Below are positions 26,687 through 35,405 of a stretch of 45,797 nt of DNA, in pieces. The translations under genes were made by a program, and so were the position numbers. Numbering within the stretch: the first letter of the stretch is position 1; the number at the start of each line of letters is the position of its first letter. The stretch spans positions 1 through 45,797 of the forward strand of contig WTGF01000084.1 in NCBI GenBank assembly GCA_011525385.1, written 5' to 3'. The notes beneath the pieces were generated by a model. That model searched no databases. It was not told where the DNA came from and was given only the letters and a program-made list of their open reading frames with translations. This stretch comes from Chloroflexota bacterium. Lineage in GTDB: Bacteria; Chloroflexota; Anaerolineae; Aggregatilineales; Phototrophicaceae.

Positions 26687-26800
26687 ATGAAAATCACTGA
26701 TGTACAAGCGAGCGTGATCGGCCGGCAAAGCGGCTTGGCGCGTAACCGAAAGCGCATCATTATTGTTATACTGCAAATAATGCGGCGATTCTTCGATTAG
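26687..26800 (+). pseudogene. Truncated 5' remnant of an enolase-superfamily gene
   Basis: Codons 1-14 (MKITDVQASVIGRQ) match the start of the gene at 27584 at 36 of 42 bases (86%), and some upstream bases match too (GAC-AGGACC). After that, the frame loses all homology and stops at 26800 after 37 residues. It is the beginning of an enolase-superfamily gene whose rest is missing, with the toxin-antitoxin pair in its place. It keeps the usual upstream spacing, so it may be translated into a useless peptide. Confidence 0.75.
26753..26784 (+). promoter_or_regulatory. Extended -10 promoter inside a palindrome, upstream of the toxin-antitoxin pair
   Basis: TGTTATACT (26764-26772) is an extended -10 element. 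It lies at the centre of the imperfect inverted repeat CGCATCATTATTG/CAAATAATGCG (26753-26784), 51-82 bp before the antitoxin ATG. A palindrome over the -10 box is typical of autoregulation by a toxin-antitoxin complex. Confidence 0.55.
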
Positions 26801-26834
26801 ACTGGGCGCGGCTACGCTACAGGAAGAGGGCAAG

Positions 26835-27083
26835 ATGATATTCCAAGATATTTTGAAGGCAGTTGCAGAACTGGATGAGGAAGAGCGTCAACTCTTGCGT
26901 CGCTATCTTGAGCCGACCTCCGAGAAGTCTTATGTATTGACGCCAAAAGAAAGAATGCAGCGATTGAATGCAGCGCTGGATGAGATGGGCGATGGCTTGA
27001 GCCAGGCTCAGCTTCAGGAAATGACAGCGGCGATGACTGAAGAATACATTGAAGCCTGGGACGAAACCGAATGGATACAGTGA
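26835..27083 (+). CDS. Antitoxin of a VapBC-like pair
   Basis: This 82-residue, largely helical, acidic protein (AVAELDEEERQLLRRYLEP, then TPKERMQRLNAALDEMG) has GGAAGAGGG just upstream. It overlaps the next gene, a PIN-domain toxin, by 13 bp, which is the arrangement of antitoxin before toxin. No known DNA-binding fold is obvious; the N-terminal half may bind DNA and the acidic tail (YIEAWDETEW) the toxin. The call rests mainly on context. Confidence 0.75.
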   Translation: MIFQDILKAVAELDEEERQLLRRYLEPTSEKSYVLTPKERMQRLNAALDEMGDGLSQAQLQEMTAAMTEEYIEAWDETEWIQ

Positions 27084-27484
27084 CCTACATACTGGACAGC
27101 AGCGTGATTGCCGATCGCTTTAGGCGGCATCCACAAGTCCTCAAACGACTTACTCATGCGGGTGAATCGGGACATGTCTTGGGTTTATGTGATCCGGTAC
27201 GTTACGAAGTCCTGCGCGGTCTGCTCAAAGTCAATGCCACAGATAAACTTCGATTGTTTCAGGAAAGGATTGCTCCGTTGCTAGATCATCTCCCGCTGAT
27301 CACTGCCGACTGGATACGCGCCGCAGAATTATGGGCGCAAATGAGGAATCAGGGAAAACAACTTTCCGATGCCGATTTGTTGATCGCTTCCCTTGCCCAG
27401 CGCTTGAATGCCGTGATCGTGACATCTGACGCTGATTTCGCAGCGTTGCCGATCCCACGCGAAGACTGGCGGGGCGCCCAATAG
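27071..27484 (+). CDS. PIN-domain ribonuclease toxin (VapC-like)
   Basis: This 137-residue PIN-domain protein carries the acidic residues that hold the metal: Asp in YILDSSV, Glu in RYEVLRG, Asp in LSDADLLIA and Asp in VTSDADF. VapC toxins cut tRNA or rRNA and arrest growth when the antitoxin is lost. It starts 13 bp inside the antitoxin gene, so translation is coupled. With the antitoxin and its palindromic promoter it makes a complete unit that appears inserted between two copies of an enolase-gene 5' end. Confidence 0.88.
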   Translation: MDTVTYILDSSVIADRFRRHPQVLKRLTHAGESGHVLGLCDPVRYEVLRGLLKVNATDKLRLFQERIAPLLDHLPLITADWIRAAELWAQMRNQGKQLSDADLLIASLAQRLNAVIVTSDADFAALPIPREDWRGAQ

Positions 27485-27583
27485 CGCAGTTGCCGCCACG
27501 ACCGCTGGTCAACAACGCTTTAGCCGCTTGCAAACAAACTTGTATGCGTACATTTTCGACTGCCTCAAGAGACAAGGACCACA

Positions 27584-28747
27584 ATGAGAATCATCGATGT
27601 ACAAGCCAGTGTGATCGGACGGCAAGAGCCGGATAGCGGCGGCAGCGTCTGGACCTTTGTACGGCTCTACACCGACGAAGGCATCACCGGCACCGGCGAG
27701 TGCAATTCTGGCGGACCGGGTTTCTCGGGCTTCGCTACCAAAGCCGCTATCCTGGCGCTGAAGGAGCTGCTCATCGGCGAAGACCCGTTCAATATCAACA
27801 TGATTTACGAGAAGCTGCGCCGGCAGGGACGCTACGGCGGCGCGGGGAACGCGCCGCTGATCTTCGCGCTGACCGGCATCGACAACGCCCTGCACGATAT
27901 CGTCGGCAAGGCGCTTGGAGTTCCGGTTTACAAATTGCTCGGCGGCAAGTTCCGTGACCAGATTCGTCTATACGCCGACTGTCATTTTGGGGCGGAGGAC
28001 AGCCCGGCTGCCTTCGGGGACAAGGCTTTGGAAGCGGTGGGCGAAGGCTTTGGCGCGGTCAAGTTTGATGTCGACGGCACCGGAACCGGCCGACTGGATG
28101 CCTTCAATTGGACGGTCGGCGCTAAAGAAATGTCACATATCATCGACATCATCGAGGGGGTGCGCGACGCGATCGGCTTTGAAATCGACTTGGCCATCGA
28201 CTGCCACGGCCAATTTGATCTGCCTTCGGCCATCACCCTGGCGCGCGCCGTCGAACCGCTGCGCCTGCTCTGGCTGGAGGAGCCGGTACCGGCGGAAAAT
28301 GTCGCTGCTTTGGCGCAAGTGCGCGCCTCCAGCAGCACGGTCATCTGCACGGGCGAAAATCAATATACGCGCTTCGAATTCCTGGAGCTATTCCGCAAGG
28401 GCGCCTGCGATGTGATCATGCCCGATCTGGCGAAAGCCGGCGGCATTGCCGAAGGCATGCGCATTGCCGACCTGGCGGACGCGCACTATATACCGATTGC
28501 GCCGCACAATGTCTCGTCGCCGCTGGGCATGATGGCGGCTTGTCATGTGCTGGCGGCCGTGCCGAACTTTCTATTTCTTGAGTTTCATGCTCGCGATATC
28601 CCCTGGTGGAATGACCTTTGCGACGGGGACACGCCCTTCGTTCGCGACGGTATCATGACCGTTTCAGAGCGTCCGGGCATCGGCGTGGAACTCAACGATG
28701 AAGTAGCCAAATCGCTGCTCTGGAATGGCGACAGTTATTTTGATTAG
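27584..28747 (+). CDS. Enolase-superfamily (MR/MLE) dehydratase, galactonate-dehydratase-like
   Basis: This 387-residue enolase-superfamily protein has catalytic groups Lys and Asp in AVKFDVDG, Asp in LAIDCHGQF, Glu in LWLEEPVP, Glu in ICTGENQ and His in IAPHNVSSPLGM. The capping domain carries the loop ECNSGGPGFSGF. It belongs to the sugar-acid dehydratase branch; galactonate-type dehydratases show a similar layout, but I would not name a substrate. Its C-terminal stop overlaps the convergent oxidoreductase by 4 bp. The 99-bp gap before it shows no strong promoter, so it may be read from the toxin-antitoxin promoter or from a weak one. Confidence 0.9.
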   Translation: MRIIDVQASVIGRQEPDSGGSVWTFVRLYTDEGITGTGECNSGGPGFSGFATKAAILALKELLIGEDPFNINMIYEKLRRQGRYGGAGNAPLIFALTGIDNALHDIVGKALGVPVYKLLGGKFRDQIRLYADCHFGAEDSPAAFGDKALEAVGEGFGAVKFDVDGTGTGRLDAFNWTVGAKEMSHIIDIIEGVRDAIGFEIDLAIDCHGQFDLPSAITLARAVEPLRLLWLEEPVPAENVAALAQVRASSSTVICTGENQYTRFEFLELFRKGACDVIMPDLAKAGGIAEGMRIADLADAHYIPIAPHNVSSPLGMMAACHVLAAVPNFLFLEFHARDIPWWNDLCDGDTPFVRDGIMTVSERPGIGVELNDEVAKSLLWNGDSYFD

Positions 28748-29763
28748 GAGAGCTTTACGGTTTCCCCGCTGTCGCATGCTCGTACCACAGCAAAGACCAA
28801 TTCAACCGTGCGGATATTGTCCTGAGCTGGCGTAGCGACCGGCTTGCCTTTTGTGACCGCTTCGCAGAATTCATGCAGCAGATAGTCCTGCCCCTCGCGT
28901 TCCATCTCCAGCAGCGGAACGACTCGCCGCTCGCCATGCACATTGGCTAGAGCGCCCCGTCTGTCAGTAACCCGCAACAGATCTTGTACGGTCACGGTAT
29001 CGTCTTGCACCAGCATCACAGCCTTTTCGCAGTCGAAGCGCCAATTTGCATTCCAACTGCTGGGGAGCGCCTGTGAACACCAAGAGGCGCTGTAGCTGGT
29101 AAATACGCCGTTCTCGAAGCGCATGTGGGCGGCGGCGCTGGCATCGCCGTTGAACCAGCTCCAGGGCGGATTCCAACTGCGGGCGCTGATTTCGGACGCG
29201 TCGCTGCGGAGGAATAAGCGCATCATGTCGAAGTGGTGGATGGACATATCAATGATGAGCGGATGGGCCATTTCCTCGCGGAAGCCGCCGAAGTGCGGAC
29301 CGTTGAAAAACTCGGCGTGTACCGCCCCAACAGCGCCTAATTCGCCGCTATCAAGCACCGATTTAACTGTTTGCGTCAGAGGACGATAGCGATAATTCTG
29401 CGCGACCATGTGGATGACGCCGGTCTCTCGCGCTTTATCGACGATGGCTTGCGCGTCTTCCAGCGTGCCCGCCAGCGGTTTCTCGGAAAGGACCGGCAAA
29501 CCGGCTTCCAGAGCCAGGGTGGAGTTCTCTTTATGAAACTGTGGAGGCGTCACATCAATCACCGCATCAGCATTGAGTTTCTCCAAGGCTTCTGGCAGAG
29601 TCTTGTAGATGGTAGCGGGATCAAGGTTGTAGGCGGTCGCTTGCTCGCGCGCGATGTCAGCGTTGATTTCCACGAAGCCGGCATAGGCAACTTCGTCCGA
29701 ACGCTGCACCGCATTCAGCCAAGTGTTTCCCATACCGCCGATGCCGAGTTGAATGACCTTCAT
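28744..29763 (-). CDS. Gfo/Idh/MocA-family oxidoreductase
   Basis: This 339-residue NAD(P)-dependent dehydrogenase has a Rossmann N-terminus (VIQLGIGGMGNTW), the family Lys in LSEKPLAGTLEDAQ and a catalytic His in DMSIHHFDMMR. The open frame begins 95 codons earlier, but the start at 29763 has GGAAAG eight bases upstream and the family fold begins there. It ends the minus-strand operon with the ribose-type ABC importer, so it probably acts on the imported sugar or inositol. Other sugars or cyclic polyols cannot be separated by sequence alone. Confidence 0.9.
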   Translation of the reverse strand: MKVIQLGIGGMGNTWLNAVQRSDEVAYAGFVEINADIAREQATAYNLDPATIYKTLPEALEKLNADAVIDVTPPQFHKENSTLALEAGLPVLSEKPLAGTLEDAQAIVDKARETGVIHMVAQNYRYRPLTQTVKSVLDSGELGAVGAVHAEFFNGPHFGGFREEMAHPLIIDMSIHHFDMMRLFLRSDASEISARSWNPPWSWFNGDASAAAHMRFENGVFTSYSASWCSQALPSSWNANWRFDCEKAVMLVQDDTVTVQDLLRVTDRRGALANVHGERRVVPLLEMEREGQDYLLHEFCEAVTKGKPVATPAQDNIRTVELVFAVVRACDSGETVKLS

Positions 29764-29801
29764 ACTTGTGCTTTCCGGCGCTGAATTATAGAGAAGCGGG
29801 C

Positions 29802-30833
29802 CTAGCGCACTCGCCCGCCGTTGAAACGCTGAAATATCAGCGACAGGATGATGATCAAGCCATAGAAAAACTGCGTGAAGAAGCCGGTAAGGCCGGCCGC
29901 GATCACGCCAGTTTCGATGAAGGCGACGATGGACGTGCCGATGGCCCCGCCGAAAACCGTGCCGATGCCGCCCCAGGTCGGCGTTCCACCCACGAACAGA
30001 CCAGCCAGCACCGGCAGCAGCAGACCGTCGCCGGTGGTCGGCCACCATACGAAATTAATCATCACGGAAAAGACGCCCGCCAGCGCTGCGCCGATGCCGG
30101 TGAAGACAAAAACCAGGATGCGCGTTCGGTCGACATCGATACCCATCTCGGCGGCGCTTTCGGGATTGTCGCCGACGCAATGGACGCGGACGCCGAAGCT
30201 ATGCCGATTATACAGAAACACGCCGAAGGCGGTGAAGGCCAGCGCCCAAAGCATTTGATTGGGAATGCCCTGATTCCCCACGATCATGATCGTGTCGTCA
30301 GTCAGCAGCGTATGGATAAAGGTACCGCGAATCTCTGGGATAGCGATGGAAAAGCCTTCAACAAGTATATTGATCAAGCCGCGTAAGAAGAAGTTCATGC
30401 CGAGGGTCGCTACCAGGGCGGACAGGCCGATGCGCACGACAAGTATGCCGTTGAGGAATCCGAGGAAGGCGCCGACCAGCAGCGCCGCCGCAATGCCGAT
30501 GAGCGGGTCGCCTCCTTGATCGACAATCGATACAAAGGCATAAGAGGCCAGCCCGACCACAGATGGAAAAGACAAGTCGATTTCGCCGGCGGTCACCACG
30601 AAAACCAGGGGTACAACCAGAAATATCGAAACTGGCAGCGCAATCATCACCGAGCGATAGGTCTTGAATTGAGAAAAGACGTCGGGATTCGCCATGGTGA
30701 AGCCGATCAACATGACGATCAAGAAGAGCGTGGAGGTGATGGCGCGGCGGTTGTTGCGCGCCCACTTGACCAGCCCGCTCGCGTCTTCCCGCCCTGTCTG
30801 CTGTTGTCCGCCTGGCTTTGCGCCTAATCCCAT
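29802..30833 (-). CDS. ABC importer permease, RbsC type
   Basis: This 343-residue membrane permease of the branched-chain/ribose family (BPD_transp_2) has about eight to ten hydrophobic segments and the family signature GEIDLSFPSVVGLA and VATLGMNFFLRGL. The start at 30833 is supported by AAGGAG ten bases upstream; upstream in-frame starts overlap the ATPase gene and lack a site. It lies 13 bp after the ATPase gene. A Gln-rich leader (GGQQQTGREDASG) precedes the first membrane segment. Confidence 0.9.
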   Translation of the reverse strand: MGLGAKPGGQQQTGREDASGLVKWARNNRRAITSTLFLIVMLIGFTMANPDVFSQFKTYRSVMIALPVSIFLVVPLVFVVTAGEIDLSFPSVVGLASYAFVSIVDQGGDPLIGIAAALLVGAFLGFLNGILVVRIGLSALVATLGMNFFLRGLINILVEGFSIAIPEIRGTFIHTLLTDDTIMIVGNQGIPNQMLWALAFTAFGVFLYNRHSFGVRVHCVGDNPESAAEMGIDVDRTRILVFVFTGIGAALAGVFSVMINFVWWPTTGDGLLLPVLAGLFVGGTPTWGGIGTVFGGAIGTSIVAFIETGVIAAGLTGFFTQFFYGLIIILSLIFQRFNGGRVR

Positions 30834-30846
30834 TCTTGGCTGCTCC

Positions 30847-31626
30847 TTAACCATCCGCCATGCTGGCATCGGCGTGTGCCATTTCAGCGATTTCCTGCAT
30901 GTGTTTCATCAACACCTCGGCCGATGCTATTTCCGTTTTATCGGCTGTCATCACCACCTTGCCACGGTCCAATACCACAAAGCGATCAGCAATGTCATAA
31001 ACGTGATAGATATTATGTCCAATAAAAATGATTGATCGTCCCCGCTCGCGCACGTTGCGCACGAAGCCAAAGACCTTCGCTGTCTCGATCAGCGACAAAG
31101 CGGTCGTGGGCTCGTCCAGCACGATCAGGTCGGCGTCGAAATAGAGCGCGCGGGCGATGGCCACGCCCTGTCGCTCGCCCCCGGAGAGTGTCGCCACCGG
31201 CGAATCGGGGTCGAAGACTTTGGACGTGAAACCGATCTCGCGCATCAGCCGATTGGCTTCCTCGTACTGAGTCTTAACCTTGATGACGCCAAAACGGTTC
31301 TTGATTTCCCGTCCCATAAATATATTGCGCGTGATCGTCTGCTGCGGCGCCAGGGCGCGATCTTGATAGACCGTCTCGATGCCGGCGTCACGCGACTTCG
31401 CCGCGTTCCAGTTCGACACTTCGCGTCCGCGAACAATGATCTCGCCGCTATCCGGTTGATGAACGCCGGAAAGAATCTTGATCAAGGTAGACTTGCCGGC
31501 GCCATTGTCGCCAATCAAGCCGACGACTTCGCCCGGGCGAACGCCAAAGCTGATGCCATCCACCGCGTTGACATTGCCGAAGGACTTGGTGACGTTGCGC
31601 AATTCGATGATGTAATTGTTTTCCAT
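30847..31626 (-). CDS. ABC importer ATPase, single-domain (RbsA/FrcA-like)
   Basis: This 259-residue ATPase has Walker A GDNGAGKST, signature LSGGERQGVAIARAL, Walker B LIVLDEPTTALS and H-loop FIGHN. Classical RbsA has two fused ATPase halves; this is a single domain as in FrcA- or XylG-like forms that work as homodimers. It is followed by the permease on the same transcript. A 99-bp gap before it (to the binding protein) carries repeat copy B. GGGGGCGAG lies nine bases before the ATG. Confidence 0.9.
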   Translation of the reverse strand: MENNYIIELRNVTKSFGNVNAVDGISFGVRPGEVVGLIGDNGAGKSTLIKILSGVHQPDSGEIIVRGREVSNWNAAKSRDAGIETVYQDRALAPQQTITRNIFMGREIKNRFGVIKVKTQYEEANRLMREIGFTSKVFDPDSPVATLSGGERQGVAIARALYFDADLIVLDEPTTALSLIETAKVFGFVRNVRERGRSIIFIGHNIYHVYDIADRFVVLDRGKVVMTADKTEIASAEVLMKHMQEIAEMAHADASMADG

Positions 31627-31680
31627 CTTGATGATCTCGCCCCCTTGTTCAAGGCAGTCAATGACATGCGCGGCGGTATT

Positions 31681-31721
31681 CCCCCTCCCTCATTTTGGGG
31701 GAGGGGGCTAGGGGGTGGGGG
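31681..31721 (+). repeat. G/C-rich hairpin repeat, copy B (part two only)
   Basis: CCCCCTCCCTC-ATTTT-GGGGGAGGGGG, then CTAGGGGGTGGGGG, corresponds to part two of copies A and C. It lies between the binding-protein and ATPase genes of the ribose-type importer, where it may act as an mRNA stem-loop. The CCCTCCC/GGGAGGG arms pair, with a loop of about 5. Confidence 0.7.
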
Positions 31722-31725
31722 CAGA

Positions 31726-32727
31726 CTAGCGGTAACCCGCAATCGCCAGTTCCTCCACCTGCTCATAGTTGCTGACGTCGATGAAGCCGGCGCCGGTATC
31801 GGCATTCAGCGGCGCCAGGCCGAACTTCGCTGTCTGGCATATGCTAAGCACGGGCAAATAGCCTTGCAAGAAGGGCTGCTGATCTGCGGTCAAGTGAATC
31901 CAGCCGTCGGCGAAACCCTGCATGATGAACTCATTGGTGTCGAATCCGATGGCTTTGACCTGTCCGGCTTCCAAACCGGCTGCCTCGAAGTATGTCTGCG
32001 TATTGCCGAGAACCTGCCCGCCGGAGAAGACGACCAGCTTGACATCGGGATTATCGGTAATGGCGGCGACCATAGCCGGGATGCCCAGGTTGGGGTCGGC
32101 TGCCCAGGTCGGCGCGGAGTCGACATGAATAATTTCCATGCCCGCGTCTTCCAGCGCTTCCCAAGTGCCGAGTTCGCGCAGGGCGCGTTCGCGCTGCGCC
32201 AGGTTTGCCAGCACAATGGCCTTGTCGCCGGCGCCGAAACCAAATTGACGCAGGGCCTCTTCGCCCAGGGCCCGGCCTTGCGAGGCGAGCTGCGCCCCAA
32301 CATAGCCGCCACCGTAGCGCGCGCGCACTTGGTCGACATCGACATTCTGGTACATCATGATAATGCCGGCTTCGGCGGCTTCCGCCGCCAGCGGCATGAT
32401 GGCTTCGTTGCCCGGGTGGCCCATCATGGCGATGCCGTCGGGAGCTTGCGCTACCGCTTCGCGCAGTTGCTGCGTCATCAGCTCGCTGTCCCAGCCGGAG
32501 AATACATATTCGACATTGGCGCCAAGGTCGCGCTCGGCCGCTAAGGCACCGCGATAGACGATGCCGGCGAAGGCGTCGCCTTCCGTGCCACCGGCGAAGA
32601 AGCGAACGGTCACGCCCTCGCACCAATGAGCGCGATCAAGGTCGTCCTGCGCCAAGCTCGGCAGAGCCAGGGCGAAAATCAATACGATCGCCAGTAAAGC
32701 GCTTGTGACGTACTTCTTGTTACACAT
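31726..32727 (-). CDS. Ribose/sugar-type periplasmic binding protein (ABC importer)
   Basis: This 333-residue secreted binding protein has a signal peptide at about 1-26 (LLAIVLIFALALPSLA, mature start QDD). The body matches the Peripla_BP_4 class: VTVRFFAGGTEGDAF, ANVEYVFSGWD, PDGIAMMGHPGNEAIM and a C-terminal VKAIGFDTN. The start at 32727 has GGAGG six bases upstream; the much longer open frame to 33186 lies in the intergenic region and is not used. It leads the minus-strand operon of importer and Gfo/Idh/MocA oxidoreductase. The substrate is a sugar or polyol of unknown type. Confidence 0.92.
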   Translation of the reverse strand: MCNKKYVTSALLAIVLIFALALPSLAQDDLDRAHWCEGVTVRFFAGGTEGDAFAGIVYRGALAAERDLGANVEYVFSGWDSELMTQQLREAVAQAPDGIAMMGHPGNEAIMPLAAEAAEAGIIMMYQNVDVDQVRARYGGGYVGAQLASQGRALGEEALRQFGFGAGDKAIVLANLAQRERALRELGTWEALEDAGMEIIHVDSAPTWAADPNLGIPAMVAAITDNPDVKLVVFSGGQVLGNTQTYFEAAGLEAGQVKAIGFDTNEFIMQGFADGWIHLTADQQPFLQGYLPVLSICQTAKFGLAPLNADTGAGFIDVSNYEQVEELAIAGYR

Positions 32728-33571
32728 AACTACCTCCATTAGAAAATTTGACAAGTGCAAAACCAGCGTCGCAGGCTTGGCGTCAATCAATGCAAGAGCA
32801 CGTGTCCACCAATGGCTTTCCCGCTGGCAGCGACATAGTTTATCAATTTTCTGCGCAAAGTTCCAACCGGTTATCTCGGTGGGACGCATTTCAATATTTT
32901 GGCGGAAGGACAAAAATGGCATGCGAATGAAGCGCAAGTTGTCCTCAAAGGCTGGGAAGATGCCCTCATTTTGCCCTGTATTTGCCCCCTTTTTAAGTAA
33001 CGGTATAGATACAGTATGTATACGGGGGGGGGGTACCCCCCCCAGATCTGCGGACATGACAGTTTTTCCTTGGGCAGACGGTCGCGACAATACCCGCCAA
33101 TTTTGGCTTGTATTCGGGCGACCCAAGAGACTGGTCGATACTGACCGGCGACAGTGACTCCCGGTGGCCCTGGCAGTTTTTGTCATAAGTGATGCCTGGC
33201 GATTGGCCTAGCTTTCGCTTTCAAGTTTCTTCGTCTCTGTACAGTTGCGGAGGCAGCAATCTGATTTTGGGGATTAGCGCCTCTTTATGGACGATGTGGC
33301 TTGGTTTGAGGCCGGCGCCGGGTTTGAAATACAGCGGCTCAGGCTGGGCAGCCCCGTGTGTCACAACCTCGTATGATAGAGCAACGCGAGGAGAAAAGGG
33401 CGACTATATGGTCGCGGTTTCAGCATAGAGTCGAGGTGCTGGCGGGCCGGGCAGCGAGTCAGTTGGCAAAAGGCGTCCGCCGGCTGGCTTCTACAGTTTT
33501 TGTGGTTGGGGGTGGACGACGGGGGCGCGCCAATAATCTGAAATGCATTCATCCCGGCGTCAGTCAGATAA
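32728..33571. other. Large non-coding divergent region with a G10/C8 tract
   Basis: The divergent gap between two importer operons is about 930 bp (32728-33662). Its open frames have no ribosome sites or family motifs and are taken as chance. The striking part is a run of ten G, TA, then eight C (33024-33043), a perfect G8/C8 hairpin flanked by GTATAC and AGATCT. Slippage-prone tracts like this can vary in length between cells. The rest has no clear gene; the plus-strand promoter is listed separately. Confidence 0.5.
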
Positions 33572-33600
33572 TTGCGAAACGGCTGTGAGTAAGTTATAAT
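33572..33600 (+). promoter_or_regulatory. Sigma-70-type promoter of the dipeptide-type importer operon
   Basis: TTGCGA and a perfect TATAAT are 17 bp apart, with the ATG of the binding protein 63 bp downstream. GACAGGAGG precedes the start codon. Confidence 0.65.
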
Positions 33601-33662
33601 ATCGCAAACTTTTTTTTCGTATTCACAAGTTCTGCAAAATTCTTTGCAGACAGGAGGAAATC

Positions 33663-35219
33663 ATGTCAAAACGTATGCTGGTTCTCGGACTTGTGTTCTG
33701 CTTGTTGCTGATCCCATCAGCGACCAGCCTGGCGCAAGACGATATCTTGCTCTACGGCGGCAACCAGGATATTGAGAACATCGACCCAGCCACGGGCGAA
33801 AACTACTCGATCAACGCCGCGCTGCGCAGCTTGTATGACGCGCTCTACATTTACCGCGGCAGCGATACGATCCCGCACTTGGTGGATAGCTATGAAGTCA
33901 ACGACGACGCCACCGTCTGGACCTTTCATTTGAAAGACAATGCTGTCTTCCACGACGGCAGCTCGGTTAATGCCGATGCGGTCGTTTACAGCTTCAACCG
34001 GATTCTGGCGATATCGGGACCGCCGAGTTGGCGCTGGGCGACCATCGCTGACGAGAATACGGCGGCAGCGGTTGGCGAATTCAGCGTCCAATTCACGCTG
34101 ACGCAGCCCTACGCGCCTTTCATCGGCACGCTGCCGCAACTCTTTGTCGTCAATCCCGCCATTGTCGAAGCCAACCTGGGCGACGACATGGGCCAGAGCT
34201 ACTTGAAAGAGAACGCGGCTGGCTCCGGTCCCTTCACGCAGGGCCGCTGGGAGATCGGCAATCTCTACGAGTTCATCGCCGTCGACGACTACTGGGCTGG
34301 CTGGACCGGCGACGACCATCTGGACGGATTCATCTGGGTCATCCAGCGCGATGCGTCGACTCAGTTGAACTCCCTGCTGGCGGGCGAAACTCATATCGCC
34401 GATACTGTGGCGGCCAGCGACAAAGAGAAAATCGTTGGTTCCGAGGACTACGTTTGGGAAGAGCACGGCGGTTTCTTCACCAATACGCTCAAGATGAACA
34501 ATACGGGCGAATACACCAGCGACATCAATCTGCGTAAAGCCGTCGCCCATGCGATGAACTATGAGGCCATGGTTGAAGCGCAGGACGTCAAGATCACCAT
34601 ACTGCCCGGTCCGACGCCGGCGAATTTTGTGGGCTATGTTGATGGCTTGGACTATCCCAAATATGATCTGGACAAGGCGCGCGAATACCTGGCGATGACG
34701 CCTTGGCCCGACGGGGGCATCACCTTGGATTACGTCTATGTCACCGACTTCCCGCGCGAGGAGATCCCGGGCTTGATCCTGCTGGAAGGGCTTGCCCAGT
34801 TGAACATTGAACTCAATATGATCCCCATGCTGTGGCCCGATATGACTGCAAGCTGTGGCTCGCAGGAAACTGGACCGGATATCATCAACATCTACACCCT
34901 GCCGCCATTCCTGGATCCGGACGCTCATCTCTACAACCAGTATCACTCGGGCCAATGGGGCAGCTTCAATTCCTGCAGCTTCTACCAGAACGACCGCGTC
35001 AACGAACTTCTGGATACAGCCCGCGTCATCGGCGATGCCGAGGAGCGCGCCGCGCTCTACACAGAAGCGCAAGAGATAATCGCCGCCGAGCAGCCCTCGG
35101 TCTGGATGTATACCGAAGACAGCAGCATTTCGATCAATAACTGTGTCAAGGGCTTTGTGTACTCGCCGATGTATCCAATCACGGTCCTCTTCCAGGATCT
35201 GTGGATGGAAGGTTGCTAG
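33663..35219 (+). CDS. Dipeptide/oligopeptide-type ABC binding protein (SBP family 5)
   Basis: This 518-residue secreted binding protein has a signal peptide at about 1-24 (LVLGLVFCLLLIPSATS, cleavage before QDD). It shows the family-5 core, such as YEVNDDATVWTFHLKDNAVF and HDGSSVNADAVVYSFNRI. Substrates of this class include peptides, nickel and sugar oligomers. The ribosome site AGGAGG is six bases upstream. It begins an operon with two permeases, two ATPases and DUF917. A pair of hairpins separates it from the first permease. Confidence 0.93.
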   Translation: MSKRMLVLGLVFCLLLIPSATSLAQDDILLYGGNQDIENIDPATGENYSINAALRSLYDALYIYRGSDTIPHLVDSYEVNDDATVWTFHLKDNAVFHDGSSVNADAVVYSFNRILAISGPPSWRWATIADENTAAAVGEFSVQFTLTQPYAPFIGTLPQLFVVNPAIVEANLGDDMGQSYLKENAAGSGPFTQGRWEIGNLYEFIAVDDYWAGWTGDDHLDGFIWVIQRDASTQLNSLLAGETHIADTVAASDKEKIVGSEDYVWEEHGGFFTNTLKMNNTGEYTSDINLRKAVAHAMNYEAMVEAQDVKITILPGPTPANFVGYVDGLDYPKYDLDKAREYLAMTPWPDGGITLDYVYVTDFPREEIPGLILLEGLAQLNIELNMIPMLWPDMTASCGSQETGPDIINIYTLPPFLDPDAHLYNQYHSGQWGSFNSCSFYQNDRVNELLDTARVIGDAEERAALYTEAQEIIAAEQPSVWMYTEDSSISINNCVKGFVYSPMYPITVLFQDLWMEGC

Positions 35220-35261
35220 ATTTTGCCCCCGGTGCGCTGCATCGTGTGGGTACTTCGAAGG

Positions 35262-35321
35262 GCGGTCGGGTAGACCGCTCGCAATTGGAATACTGAAGAC
35301 GGGCGACTCATTGAGTCGCCC
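35262..35321 (+). repeat. Paired hairpin repeat between binding-protein and permease genes
   Basis: GCGGTC-GGGTA-GACCGC (35262-35278) and the near-perfect palindrome GGGCGACTCA-T-TGAGTCGCCC (35301-35321), followed by CTACC, match a type of GGGCGACTC/GAGTCGCCC repeat found between genes in many genomes. Here it may reduce readthrough from the abundant binding-protein mRNA into the permease genes. Confidence 0.6.
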
Positions 35322-35405
35322 CTACCAATTCTATGTCGACTAAGTAGATACATTACTTGGGACAACTAACAATTGAACAAATGTCCTTAGCTTGACTCGT
35401 CATAT

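Noticed and set aside
32705..33157. 150-codon plus-strand open frame in the divergent gap
   Set aside because: No ribosome site, no recognisable domain, and it overlaps the start region of the opposite gene and the G/C tract.
31726..33186. Long extension of the ribose-type binding-protein frame into the intergenic region
   Set aside because: The signal peptide and GGAGG site fix the start at 32727; the extension is not protein-like.
33717..35072. 451-codon minus-strand open frame opposite the dipeptide-type binding protein
   Set aside because: The plus strand encodes a full binding protein with signal peptide and ribosome site; the other frame has no family features.
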